Shown here one piece after another: positions 23,560 through 35,204 of a stretch of DNA of 64,000 nt (its first letter is position 1; each line of letters begins with the position of its first letter). The stretch covers positions 1 through 64,000 of the forward strand of contig CAJNDS010001835.1 of NCBI GenBank assembly GCA_905221605.1, given 5' to 3'. Below the pieces are notes generated by a model. That model saw only the letters and a program-made list of their open reading frames with translations. It was not told where the DNA came from and searched no databases. Both the position numbers and the translations under genes were made by a program. This DNA is from Symbiodinium natans (lineage: Eukaryota; Sar; Dinophyceae; Suessiales; Symbiodiniaceae).

Positions 23560-25120
23560 TAAAATCTAACAACCCCACACCGAGGGTGGGGAATAATACA
23601 AAAGCGGGCGGGGGGCGGGGGAGGTGGATCCCAAGAACATTGTTCGTGAGGATCGGCAATGCTTTAAGGCGTTCCGGGATACTGCCGCCAGGTTACTAGA
23701 TGTTAGTGTCACCTTGCATGTAAGGCTGTACGTGTGGTGCCTCGTCTGGGAAGTCAAAAGTGGAGTCGAAGGAGCCCGTGACCTGAAATTAAAAAAAGGG
23801 CGTGTCTAAGCTTTCGCCCTTGTTCTATCCTCTTTGCCTTGTGGCTAATCAGCTGTCTAAGAGTGTAGCAGCGGACTGAACCAGATCGTGCACTTCATCC
23901 GCGTTGAACTCTACGGCGCTTCTGCACATTTCTGCTGCACCTCACTTTGGACGGATGTGCCGGTGGCTGGCTTTTGTCCGGTTTTTCTCCGCTGTCATCA
24001 CACTCCCCCGCTTCTGGAAACTGTGTCCCAATGAACACTGGCTAAGCTTCCGGCTACAAGCAAGATAACACATTGCCCAAGCCGGCACGTCGACTGCAAT
24101 GCCGTCGTCCGAGCCACATTGGGAATCCTGCGTCCATTGTATGTGCATATGCAGCTCGAACGACTCGACTTTGCTCTGCTGAGCTTTCGAATTCGCTTGT
24201 ACCTCCTGTCTGTGCTGTAGCAGGCGGTGGTAGGTCCTCGCTGACAAGCTCTCACAATGACGGTAATGGTAGGAACTGGTAGGAATAATTGAATAGTCTG
24301 TAACAGCAGGGGCTGATTTGCCAGGAAAGCATCGGTAAAAGCTCGAGCTCCCTTTGATCTATGGCCTCGGCTGTGATATGTACCCTCCACGCTACACACG
24401 TGCCGACAGCTGATTGACATCAACTTAAACTGCTGAATGACTGCGTGCCGCGCTGCAGTAGGTGGGCAGATCTCTCCTAAGGAAGCGTGAGGCGTCTGCG
24501 ACGCCCCCAACGAACCAGAACGAGTATGGCTGACGCTGGACTGATATGTGTCCCCCCTGCCTTGACGAAGAATACCCCGTTGCTTCGCCGCCGTGGCCAT
24601 GACAAGGTGAGGCTAAGTCCATCGGTTCTCCTACTGATGTCGATGCACCTGCATTGAAATTTGGACCGAAGAAACCTTTAACATGGCTCACATGTCTAAC
24701 ATTGCAAGCAGCTGTGAGAAGTAGTGCACCGAACAGCTTGTTGCTTCTCCCTTGCACTACCTTGCTAGTACAAGCTACTGTACAACAACAAAGTACTTTC
24801 TGGATGATCTTGTCCCATGAATGACCATGAGCCACTTGAGCTTTTTCAAGGTGACTTCACCCCCCTCAATTCAAAACAAATTGAGATGCCCGGCCATGTA
24901 GTGCAGATTACTATGCAGTCAAGATTTACCCAGTGCTTTACAGATACCTCTCCCTCTCAAAAATGTTTGGTATATACACAACAAACCCCAAAACACCTCT
25001 CGAGATCTGCAAAGTTGGCCGCAAGCAGCGCGAGGCAGATGCGACCAGCAGCCATATCTACCCAAGGCCTTAGGCCCGAGCTTATCGCTTTCATTGGAGC
25101 TGAGTTGGGGAAACCGTTGG
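23560..25120. other. No firmly supported gene
   Basis: Two minus-strand ORFs (24600-23998 and 24835-24425) are long enough to notice but have no recognisable domain and no clear splice context. The second begins AHGHSWDKIIQKVLCCC, which is weakly protein-like. Confidence 0.3.
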
Positions 25121-25125
25121 ATTTT

Positions 25126-25318
25126 CACTCCCTTCATAACGTGCTATTGTCTCCCTCATGTCTCGTTTTCTGGTGTCCGAGATGGGGAGCCGGATGCTGT
25201 GACGCGCTACTGGGGGAGGGGCAGGATTTGTCTCCCTTCATAACGTGCTATTGTGTCCCCTCATGTATCGTTTTCTGTTGTCCGAGACGGGGAGCCGGAT
25301 GCTGTGACGCGCTAGCAG
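25126..25318. repeat. 104-bp tandem duplication
   Basis: The segment cccttcataacgtgctattg and what follows, to ggatgctgtgacgcgcta, occurs at about 25130 and again at about 25234 with a few mismatches. Period 104 bp. Confidence 0.9.
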
Positions 25319-25499
25319 TATTTGCTGGCTCTTCTTTACATTATGCAACTTGCAACGTCCTCCTTTTTAATTTAATTCTGCGGTTTGAGTGGGTGGTATG
25401 CTTATGGGGCTTGTGGGCTGGTGTGTTTGGGTCACAGGTCCAGATATCGGAAGTGCTACCACGAACTTGCCAGGTGAACCATTTGACACCATGCGAATC

Positions 25500-25745
25500 C
25501 GCGAGCCAGGACTACAGCAGCTATGGGAAAATGTGACGGGGGCAGGCGGCAAGTACATCTGCATACTGCGCATGGTCCCAAGCGTTCATAGGAGTACTCA
25601 CTTCGGCAAGTGATGGAGGTGCTGCCTGCGCCCATCCCTCACACAATTTCAATGTAGCCAGCTTTCGTCGCAAACGACATTTGCATTCACAAGTCCTTCG
25701 GACTAGCGTGAAAGTAGTTAAAGCTGAAACGGCAGCAAGGGCTGA
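25500..25745. repeat. Dispersed repeat, copy A
   Basis: This block aligns by eye with 29130-29325. Shared landmarks in the same order are gggaaaatgtgacgggggca (gggaaaacatgacgagggca in copy B), gctgcctgcgcccatcc (gttgcctgctctcatcc), gacatttgca (gacatctgca) and acaagtccttcggac (gcaagtcctgttcggac). Divergence is roughly a third of sites. It is probably an old transposon fragment. Confidence 0.6.
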
Positions 25746-25971
25746 CAATAATGATCAGCCAAGATTAGAAGAAGTTCTTCCCGCTGGACGGATGGGCCTG
25801 CGCATTGCAAGCCAGGACATGCATACCTCACGGCAGACGCTGCTGTCCTGCACCAGGATGGGCCAGGTAACTTGTGCTGTACATTAGTCCTACAGCAGCG
25901 CTGGGTAGCAATCCCCAAAATCCTTTGGCAGGCTGGGTATGGCTGGGTCTGTAAGATCTTGTAAGACCAGG

Positions 25972-27236
25972 CTAGGCTGAGTCGAGCATGGAAAGCAGGG
26001 CTCGTATCCCAACAGCAGCGCCCAAAGCCACGAGCGCAAAGCCGGTGATGCATTTCAGACTGCTATCAGCAAGGAGTTCCATGCAGCGGCCGCCCAATAA
26101 AACAAACACCACGGACGTGAAACCGCTGAGGAGGCCCAATCCTGCATCTACTTTTCCAACGAAGAAGCCTGAGACGCAAGCACAAACCGTAATGGTGAAT
26201 GTGAAGATGGTAGATATGGCCAAAAGAGTCTTTGGCGGCGTGCTTCCAGCGAATTGCACCCACATGGGTATGAAGATCAAAGGTCCTCCAACACCCCCAG
26301 CAGACGAGAGCAAAGCTGCGACGAAGGCTGTAGCTATGGACGTGGGTAAGGAAGGTGAGGCGAGTAGAGGTGTTCTAGAGATGGCTGGCACTTCTGCTGC
26401 CTTCCTTGCCGTAGCTGTCTCGGACGAGGTCTGCTCAGTTTGATCCTCTGCGGGGTCCTTGCAAGGGCAAAGATATACTATAGCCTAAGGTCACTTGTGC
26501 GTAACAAAAGCACAGACGAGACTTTCTTCTAAAAAAACTTCCAGTGCCGGCATCTGGCTTGCAGTTGCGGGATCCATGTTCCGCATGGCAAGCACCAATA
26601 TGCGGCACATTGAGTGCGATTCAACGCAGCGGGCTTGCCGGCCGATGGTTTGGCTGTGCACCTCGCTAGGGCGGTCGCGTTGCCGTCGTTGCCGCCGTTG
26701 CCCTGTTCAACTTTGACGTCAATCTCTCTGATCTCGATCTCCGATGGGAGCTCCGCTGGAGAAGCTTCACTAGTTCCACCGTGGGCCTTCGGCTTGCCAT
26801 TCTCGGCTGGCTTCGCTGCATTCACTGCGCGTTCCTTCGCAACTTTAATTTGGATCATCACTCCACTGCGAATGCAAATCAATGCCAGAGCAAGAGCCAC
26901 AATGGAGGTTGGGATATAGGGTAGAAGTAGCTGGCCTGCCACAGCCCCCGGCGCTGCACCCATCAGCACAGGCCAGCTTTGTAGATTGCAGCGACCCGAG
27001 CTCCAAGCTTGGATGAATCTCGCGGTTGCCCCGAAGACGCCCGCAAAAAAGGACGTGGGCACGGCCACGCTCGAGTCCACTCCAGGCAGTAGCAGCAGGG
27101 CTGGGACGTAGATGACCCCTCCACCCATCCCGAAGCAGCCAATGATGAAGGCGCCGAAAGCACGAGCAAACTGGTTTAGCACAAGGTGCCACCAAACCAA
27201 GGGACTCGGATACTCGAAGAAGGTGATGTCGAACAT
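25972..27236 (-). CDS. TauE/SafE-family anion exporter (sulfite/sulfonate-type permease)
   Basis: Two coding blocks make one multi-pass membrane protein. The first (27236 to about 26690) starts at an ATG (MFDITFFEYPSP) and has the family glycine motif CFGMGGGVIYVPALLLLPG followed by SVAVPTSFFAGVFGA. A charged, Lys/Glu-rich cytosolic-type loop of about 60 residues (IEIREIDVKVEQGNGG) then leads to the intron. The second (about 26440 to the stop at 25972) has the partner motif SAGGVGGPLIFIPMW and four hydrophobic segments, ending IRALLSMLDSA. TauE/SafE proteins have two such repeats and export sulfite, sulfoacetate or related anions; the substrate here is not known. The joining intron lies between about 26690 and 26440. 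A likely acceptor is the AG before GACCCCGC near 26460, but the donor is not pinned. Upstream exons cannot be excluded. Same strand as, and next to, the sulfotransferase array. Confidence 0.88.
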
Positions 27237-27345
27237 GTTTCTTGGCCCACAGACGTGTCCCTAGGGCACTTTAAACAACGCAAAAACTAACCATTCGCTC
27301 GACCCAACACACTCACAGCGCAGTTTCAGAAAACATGAAATAAAG

Positions 27346-28000
27346 AAACACACACACACACACACACGCACACACACACACACCCCCACCCCCACTTACC
27401 CACCACCCACCCACCCACTAACGCGCGCATGCAAAGACGCCCGCGCATCTGAGACACATAGACTCAAACAGAAACACACACCCACCCACACACAACGTGA
27501 CACTGACTGACACCCACACGCGCACACGGACGCACACGTGCACTTCCACGCGCGCACGCCGACACGCGCACACGGCGACACGCGCACACGGCGACACGCG
27601 CACACGGCGACACGCGCACACGGCGACACGCGCACACGGCGACACGCGCACACGGCGACACGCGCACACACAGACACGCGCGCACGCAGACACACGCACA
27701 CGCAACACGCAGACACGCAGACACACGGACACGCACGCACCCACACCCACACACACACACACACACACAGCCACACACACACCGACACACACACACACAC
27801 ACACAGACACAGACACAGACACAGACACAGACACACCACACACACACACACACACACACAAACACAAACACAAACACAAACACAGACACACACACACACA
27901 CACCGACACACACACCGACACACACACCGACACACACACACACCGACACACACACCGACACACACACCGACACACACACCGACACACACACCGACACACA
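27346..28000. repeat. AC-rich compound microsatellite, left part
   Basis: Compound repeat of AC dinucleotides with interspersed CACACCGA, CACAGA, CACAAA and (cgcacacggcgacacg)n blocks. The very long Cys/Val and His/Thr frames across it are repeat translations. It runs into an assembly gap at 28001. Confidence 0.97.
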
Positions 28001-28100
28001 NNNNNNNNNNNNNNNNNNNNNNNNNNNNNNNNNNNNNNNNNNNNNNNNNNNNNNNNNNNNNNNNNNNNNNNNNNNNNNNNNNNNNNNNNNNNNNNNNNNN
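28001..28100. other. Assembly gap (100 N)
   Basis: Exactly 100 N sit inside the AC microsatellite. A round length like this usually marks a gap of unknown size, so distances across it should not be trusted. Confidence 0.98.
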
Positions 28101-28890
<790 letters not shown>

Positions 28891-29129
28891 ACTTAGATGC
28901 GAAGGTCTGGCCTGTCGAATGTTGCTGGCCTCCGTGCAACACGGCGGCCAGGAGCTACGCTGCAACTACGCTCGCTTGAGCAAAGCTCTCTACAGAGTGC
29001 ACAGAGCTTCGCCTCAATGTGAGCCAGATCTGCCAGGAGGCAGCTGACAACATGCCATACACTACGCCAGCACAATAGGCCGAGCCCTTGCCCTAACCGC
29101 AGAGACATGAGGTGCCTGCGTTTCCTCTT

Positions 29130-29325
29130 GACTCCTCGAGAGGCCGAAAACGGCCTCCAGCGGCTACGGTAACGGGAAAACATGACGAGGGCAGGCGACA
29201 AGTGGAAACTGTTGCCTGCTCTCATCCTGAAGCAATGTAGACGGCTGTCCTGCCGAAGACATCTGCAACAAAGAGCAAGTCCTGTTCGGACAAGCGCAAA
29301 GAGCAGATAGAAGCTAGTGAAACGA
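29130..29325. repeat. Dispersed repeat, copy B
   Basis: Diverged partner of 25500-25745 in the same orientation, sharing the landmarks listed there. It lies between the microsatellite and the 3' end of the sulfotransferase gene. Confidence 0.6.
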
Positions 29326-29432
29326 GTTAGATAGCCGGGTAGCCACAGGGTGCGCACGGTTTACCCGCTGCGTTTATGTGGATGTCCTTTGGAGCCGGCG
29401 AGAAAATCAGCCAAATAGCAAACTGCGGGAGT

Positions 29433-30488
29433 CTACTTTCCACTGTACAAATCAAGCCTGCACAAAGCAAGCCGGGACATTACCTCATCTCGACACGCAC
29501 TGCTGTCCTGCAATCCGGGGTAGGGCATAGGTGGCTGGACGAACACATCCTTGTGCCGTTCAAACCACTGAACTGACGTTTCGTCCATCATCTCGCAGAA
29601 AACATCCCGCGCATGTCGCGAGCAGCAGCTGGACAGAGTGCTCAAGGTGCTTTGAAAGCACAAGAGTTCTTCATGCATCTCCTGCTGCTCTGCAAGCGAG
29701 AATGCCTCCCACTGATTTTGGAATCTTTTCGTGGCTGCAGTATAGATCTCCTCCTCCTGCCCCTTGATGCAGTTGCTGACAAATCGCTCTCCCCACGGCG
29801 TGCGGTTGCCGCGGTTGCCCGCGTTCAAGTATGCCGCAATCTCGTCAAGCAGCTGCTTCTCCTCCGGGCCTCGATTGTGCAGTTTGTTCACGTGAGTACT
29901 CAGGTAGAGGACATCAGCAAGGCTCCAACCCAAGCGCCGGCGCAACATCAACAGTGACCAGTCGTAGTGCTCTTGAATCATGACATAGTCAAGCTTGTGA
30001 AATTGATCTAGAGGTAACTGCTCGGTCATGGGTTGCCCGGCCATCGGTCCACAGCACTTGTCCAGCTCTTCTGCGTTGGCCTTTCCACACCATGCCGTGG
30101 GCGCCTGGTTGCTCAGCAGCTGTCGGTACCCTGCAGAAGTGTTGTCAATGCTTACCTGGTCCGGGAAGGTCAGGAAGTGCTTCATGCTGGACATCACGCG
30201 GTCGAAGGGCTTGCGGAAAAAGGCAATCTTCACATTTCCAGGCACAATGAGGTCCAGCGCATCATCCATGACTGCATGTATCGGCCAGATGTTGATCGAG
30301 CCGGGGTGCTCAACTGCCATCCTTCTGAGGACATCTGAACCAACCGTAGAATGGAAAGGGGCTGGGAAGTACTTCCCTGGAGCTGCAGACGTCAGATTGT
30401 GGTTGTCCGCATAGTGGAAGAGGATCCTGGCCAACGTGCCGGAGCCAACTGAGTGCAGCTTCATGAACACAACTCGCGTCACAGGAGG
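29433..30488 (-). repeat. Sulfotransferase tandem unit C, last copy
   Basis: Third copy. Its linker starts like that of unit A, without an intron, but changes after CRDE at a GAG/GTAATG sequence (29484/29483), where the other copies read GAGGCCATG. The frame then stops after 14 unrelated residues at 29433. Confidence 0.88.
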
Positions 30489-32939
30489 CTGCCGGCCGTG
30501 ACCCATAGACCTAGATGAAGCGAGTGGAGTTAACTGCAAAGGGACCAGCTTTTCTGACCTGCAGCTCAGTGCAGACATGGCCTCATCTCGACACACACTG
30601 CTCTCCTGCAAGCCGGGAAAGGGCATAGGCGGCTGGACGAAGACATCACCATGCCTCATGAACCAGTCCTCAGATGTCTCCTGCAAGCTGAAGTGACGAA
30701 CCGAAAGGCAGACCCCGATGACAGATGTGCGTATTGACAATCACAGTTTTTTTAATGCTCTAACTCTGAGGCTTGTCTGAGATGTTTTGCTACGCTTGCA
30801 AAAGATGCGGTGGGCTGAAGACATTTGCCATCTGCCATCTGAGGTCCTAATTTCGAACCATGAAGGAAAGCAAGGGCTAAGTATGTGGTAAGCTGTTCTC
30901 CTGCACGTGGTCAGCCCGACGCAGTCCTTCATCATCTCGCAGAAAACATCCCGCGCATGCCGCGAGCAGCAGCTGGACAGGGTGCTCAAGGCGCTTTGAA
31001 AGCACAAGAGTTCTTCATGCATCTCCTGCTGCTCTGCAAGCGAGAATGCCTCCCACTGATTTTGGAATCTTTTCGTGGCTGCAGTATAGATCTCCTCCTC
31101 CTGCCCCTTGATGCAGTTGCTGACAAATCGCTCTCCCCACGGCGTGCGGTTGCCGCGGTTGCCCGCGTTCAAGTATGCCGCAATCTCGTCAAGCAGCTGC
31201 TTCTCCTCCGGGCCTCGATTGTGCAGTTTGTTCACGTGAGTACTCAGGTAGAGGACATCAGCAAGGCTCCAACCCAAGCGCCGGCGCAACATCAACAGTG
31301 ACCAGTCGTAGTGCTCTTGAATCATGACATAGTCAAGCTTGTGAAATTGATCTAGAGGTAACTGCTCGGTCATTGGTTGCCCGGCCATCGGTCCACAGCA
31401 CTTGTCCAGCTCTTCTGCGTTGGCCTTTCCACACCATGCCGTGGGCGCCTGGTTGCTCAGCAGCTGTCGGTACCCTGCAGAAGTGTTGTCAATGCTTACC
31501 TGGTCCGGGAAGGTCAGGAAGTGCTTCATGCTGGACATCACGCGGTCGAAGGGCTTGCGGAAAAAGGCAATCTTCACATTTCCAGGCACAATGAGGTCCA
31601 GCGCATCATCCATGACTGCATGTATCGGCCAGATGTTGATCGAGCCGGGGTGCTCAACTGCCATCCTGCTGAGGACGTCCGGAACAACTGTGGAATGGAA
31701 TAACCGTGGAGATGGATAGTACTTCCCTGGAGCTGCAGACGTCAGGTTGTGGTTGTCCGCATAGTGGAAGAGGATCCTGGCCAATGTGCCGGAGCCAACT
31801 GAGTGCAGCTTCATGAACACAACTCGCGTCACAGGAGGCTGCTGGCCGTGACCCATAAACCTAGTTGCAGCGAGTGCAGTTGGGTGCAAAGAGACCAGCT
31901 TTTCTGACCTGCAGCTCAATGCGGACATGGCCTCATCTCGACACACACTGCTGTCCTGCAATCCGGGGTAGGGCATAGGTGGCTGGACGAACACATCCTT
32001 GTGCCGTTCAAACCACTGAACTGACGTTTCGTCCATCATCTCGCAGAAAACATCCCGCGCATGCCGCGCGCAGCAGCTGGACAGAGTGCTCAAGGCGCTT
32101 TGAAAGCACACAAGTTCTTCATGCATCTCCTGCTGCTCTGCAAGCGAGAATGCCTCCCACTGATTTTGGAATCTTTTCGTGGCTGCAGTATAGATCTCCT
32201 CCTCCTGCCCCTTGATGCAGTTGCTGACAAATCGCTCTCCCCACGGCGTGCGGTTGCCGCGGTTGCCCGCGTTCAAGTATGCCGCAATCTCGTCAAGCAG
32301 CTGCTTCTCCTCCGGGCCTCGATTGTGCAGTTTGTTCACGTGAGTACTCAGGTAGAGGACATCAGCAAGGCTCCAACCCAAGCGCCGGCGCAACATCAAC
32401 AGTGACCAGTCGTAGTGCTCTTGAATCATGACATAGTCAAGCTTGTGAAATTGATCTAGAGGTAACTGCTCGGTCATGGGTTGCCCGGCCATCGGTCCAC
32501 AGCACTTGTCCAGCTCTTCTGCGTTGGCCTTTCCACACCATGCCGTGGGCGCCTGGTTGCTCAGCAGCTGTCGGTACCCTGCAGAAGTGTTGTCAATGCT
32601 TACCTGGTCCGGGAAGGTCAGGAAGTGCTTCATGCTGGACATCACGCGGTCGAAGGGCTTGCGGAAAAAGGCAATCTTCACATTTCCAGGCACAATGAGG
32701 TCCAGTGCATCATCCATGACTGCATGTATTGGCCAGATGTTGATCGAGCCGGGGTGCTCAACTGCCATCCTTCTGAGGACATCTGAACCAACCGTAGAAT
32801 GGAAAGGGGCTGGGAAGTACTTCCCTGGAGCTGCAGACGTCAGATTGTGGTTGTCCGCATAGTGGAAGAGGATCCTGGCCAACGTGCCGGAGCCAACTGA
32901 GTGCAGCTTCATGAACACAACTCGCGTCACAGGAGGCTG
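29433..32939 (-). CDS. Tandem triple galactose-3-O-sulfotransferase-like protein
   Basis: Three near-identical sulfotransferase domains follow one another in a single frame (unit starts at about 32936, 31838 and 30488). Each has the PAPS 5'-phosphosulfate loop region (VVFMKLHSVGSGTLARILFH), the ADNHNL motif, the 3'-phosphate-binding region (IAFFRKPFDRVMSSMKHF) and the LDYVMIQEHYDWSLLMLRRR core, as in Gal3ST enzymes that sulfate galactose of glycolipids or glycoproteins in the Golgi. The stop TGA at 30743-30741 is not the real end: it lies in a GA-AG intron (30926-30681). Splicing AAG at 30927 to GAG at 30680 restores the frame and the linker seen in the other copies. The result is about 1,085 residues. 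No ATG precedes the first domain, where homology starts right after CAG at 32939-32937, so at least one 5' exon is missing. The last unit ends in a partial linker with a possible GT donor at 29483, so more may follow. Confidence 0.88.
30489..31838 (-). repeat. Sulfotransferase tandem unit B, containing an intron in its linker
   Basis: Second copy, 1,350 bp to the next unit. The extra length is a 246-bp intron plus a two-residue insertion (KYYPSPRLFHST instead of KYFPAPFHST). Its linker after the intron (ETSEDWFMRHGDVFVQPPMP) differs from that of unit A although the domains are nearly identical. Confidence 0.9.
30681..30926 (-). other. GA-AG intron, 246 bp
   Basis: Begins GACTGCGTCGGG and ends AGCTTGCAG, with exon context AAG before and GAG after. 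Supported by comparison with the intronless linkers of the sister units: removing it turns a frame with a stop into MMK-ETSEDWF, parallel to MMD-ETSVQWF. Confidence 0.8.
31839..32936 (-). repeat. Sulfotransferase tandem unit A
   Basis: First (most 5') copy on the minus strand, 1,098 bp to the next unit. It includes the linker (ETSVQWFERHKDVFVQPPMP) with no intron. Almost identical in DNA to units B and C over the sulfotransferase domain. Confidence 0.92.
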
Positions 32940-33119
32940 ATCGTGAAGCAGTTTTGTTTTGACCTCGGACACTGCAAACGTCTGCTGACACGCCTTGCAA
33001 GGCGTGATCGTGATTGGAATCCTATCGCATTGCAGCCCAGGCCTCGCCAACGTCCACTTGCATGGGCTGTGTCACATAGCCACGTATGCGGTTCCTCAAG
33101 TTGTAGAGGTGCCAGAAAT

Positions 33120-33655
33120 GGCCTAAATCTACACAAGCACCAGGAGCCCGACAATCCAAATATAACAACGACTCCCTGCAGGCGCCTCTCAAGCCAGGCT
33201 GTCGGCCGCATGAAGATGAACCACATTGGGCCGCTGAAGGAAAGAATGCACAAGGCCAGCGCCGCTGTCATTGCTGTCAGCATGGCGGTGATGTGCGAGA
33301 CCTATGCGTGGAGGTGCCCTTGGTTTGAGTAATGCCTCCGGGATTCGCGGAAGATTCGCTGGAGATCATCGCTGCAAACTTGTGCAATCTGCTCAGACGC
33401 ACATGCTGCACATGCTGCACAGCACCAGGGCGTGCAAGTGCAAGCAATGTTAGACCATGCAAGGGCCGCCTTTTTCTTGAGTCTGATTGCTTGGGCCGTT
33501 GAGGCCAGCGTTGAAACGTCATGCGCCAGGGCCTCTGTGAGCCTCTTTGTGCTCGCAAGCCTCATATTCACCTGAAAGCTGGCTTGGTGCAAAAACTGCC
33601 ATGACTGGGGATCCAGGACAGCCCTTCGGACAGCGTTGGGAACCCAAGTTATCAA
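33120..33655 (-). CDS. Candidate exons of a membrane protein upstream of the sulfotransferase
   Basis: A block at 33655-33340 reads SWQFLHQASFQVNMRLASTK and continues as helical, then Cys-rich sequence (CTCTPWCCAACAACASEQIA). A second block starts at an ATG at 33283 (MLTAMTAALALCILSFSGPM) and has two hydrophobic helices before about 33120. Golgi sulfotransferases are usually anchored by one N-terminal helix, so the second block could be the missing 5' exon of the sulfotransferase gene. Two helices and the preceding block fit a separate membrane protein equally well. Junctions are not resolved. Confidence 0.38.
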
Positions 33656-33726
33656 AGGCCTGCATCACGTATCTCGCGGACAAGCCGGGCTAGGACCAAA
33701 AGATCCGACACAAATTATGCTAGCAG

Positions 33727-33900
33727 GCCTGGCTACTCTGCTTTGCTGCCGACCCTGCCCTCCTCTCTCGCTCTTCTTCTTCTACTTCTACTAGCTCTCT
33801 CGCTCTCTCTTTCTCACTTTTTTTCTTTTCTCTCTCTCTCTCTCTATCCCTCTCCCTGACTCTCTTTCCCTGCCTCCCTCTCTCTCGCTCTGCCATCTCT
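33727..33900. repeat. Pyrimidine-rich CT/CTT tract
   Basis: Imperfect CT, TTC and CTC repeats on the plus strand. Similar tracts recur at 51536, 53585, 54210, 54563 and 62696. Confidence 0.9.
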
Positions 33901-34112
33901 GGCCCTCAAGAGCTGTTGCGAAGGCCGGCAAGCCTGTCGCCTTTTTGCTAGCATTATGTTTGTTGTACTACGGCGACCCTCGGCAGGGGGCAGGGGGGCT
34001 TGAACCCTGCAAAGTTGCTTGGCGTGCAGGGGGCAAATGTACTGATAAGTGTTACGAATACTCATGCTCTTACTATGCCTGACAGATATCGGTACTGATC
34101 CACATGCTAGTA

Positions 34113-34123
34113 ACTACTACTAT

Positions 34124-34174
<51 letters not shown>

Positions 34175-34208
34175 GACTACTGCTACTATTGCTACTACTG
34201 CTACTACC
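34113..34208. repeat. ACT trinucleotide microsatellite
   Basis: About 20 uninterrupted ACT/TAC triplets followed by imperfect ones (acg, tgc, att). The Thr-rich plus frame is a repeat translation. Confidence 0.95.
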
Positions 34209-34903
34209 GATAACCACATTCATGCAAAAGCCAACTCTGTTCGGAAAACTAGCCATATGAAACACATTGGTCTTTACTTTGAGGGCAGGTCGAGGACAAC
34301 AAAAGCTCGAACAGGCCGGGTTTAAGCAGCTATTCCAGGAGGATCAAAAATAGCGGCAGAGACCCCATCTGCCCCCTCCCCTCTTCCCTTTCCGTATGAA
34401 CCCACGCCCTCTTCTTCTTTCTCCCTCCCCAATTTTGCTTTCCAACTGATATACACATGTATATGTATATATGCACTTTATATACGACAAATACTATATA
34501 TCTATGGGCCTCAAAATTCCGCTGTACCCTATGTGTCCTACAACCATCTATAACCCAAGTACTCTGCAAACCCTATAATTATGCGTTACATGCCCCACAT
34601 ACCCTACGTTCAAAAAGATCGCGATCTTGGCCTCAAGAGCTACCCAGAACATGTTGTGTGATTGAGAGAGTCATTTCGGCAACATGCGCATTTGCCTCAT
34701 GCACCAAGCAAGACCTACGAACACACACTCGCACAGACTGCGATCTACAACTGAAGATTGGCGCCACCCGGTCCGCGGAGCTGCCAAAACATGCGTTTGA
34801 GATAACGAAAAACATACAGACTGCGATCTCTCCGTAGCCCTGAAGTATACCCCAAAACTCGCATTTGACCACCCCACCCTATCATTTATTGACAGATTCA
34901 ATA

Positions 34904-34988
34904 GTCCCCCCCCCCCCCCCCCCCCCTCCCCCGCCCGCCCCCCCCCCCCCCCCCCCGCCCCCCCCCCCCAAAGAAAAAAAAAAAGCGT
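34904..34988. repeat. Long poly-C tract followed by poly-A
   Basis: Roughly 65 bases that are almost all C, broken only by single T and G, then AAAG and a run of A. On the minus strand it is a G-rich quadruplex-prone tract. Confidence 0.95.
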
Positions 34989-34989
34989 G

Positions 34990-35204
34990 AACCATTCAAT
35001 ACAGAACCCCCGCTCTGCCCGCGATTTGACCGTACAAGTACAACAATCTAAGCCCAGGAGCTGGAAGATGCGACAGCGCCTGCACCAATCCTGGACTGTC
35101 CGTCCACACAGCTTAGATTGAGAAGCTGGTGTCCGAAGACACCGGAGGAGGTACTCAGATTTGGCAACGGCATGTTTGAATACAGTATCATACAGTGCTG
35201 CCAT
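34990..35204 (-). CDS. Candidate first exon, unknown product
   Basis: Starts with an ATG at 35204 (MAALYDTVFKHAVAKSEYLL) and stays protein-like and Cys/Arg-rich (TVQDWCRRCRIFQLLGLDCC) up to the poly-C tract, where it becomes poly-Gly. No family recognised. Confidence 0.3.

Noticed and set aside
29531-32862. Plus-strand ORFs of 100-140 codons repeated three times
   Set aside because: They are antisense shadows of the three sulfotransferase domains and repeat only because those domains do.
33985-34030. tRNA B-box-like site on the minus strand (GGGTTCAAGCCC), and a similar one at 51239-51255
   Set aside because: Isolated B-box matches without an A box at the proper distance; both sit beside pyrimidine tracts.
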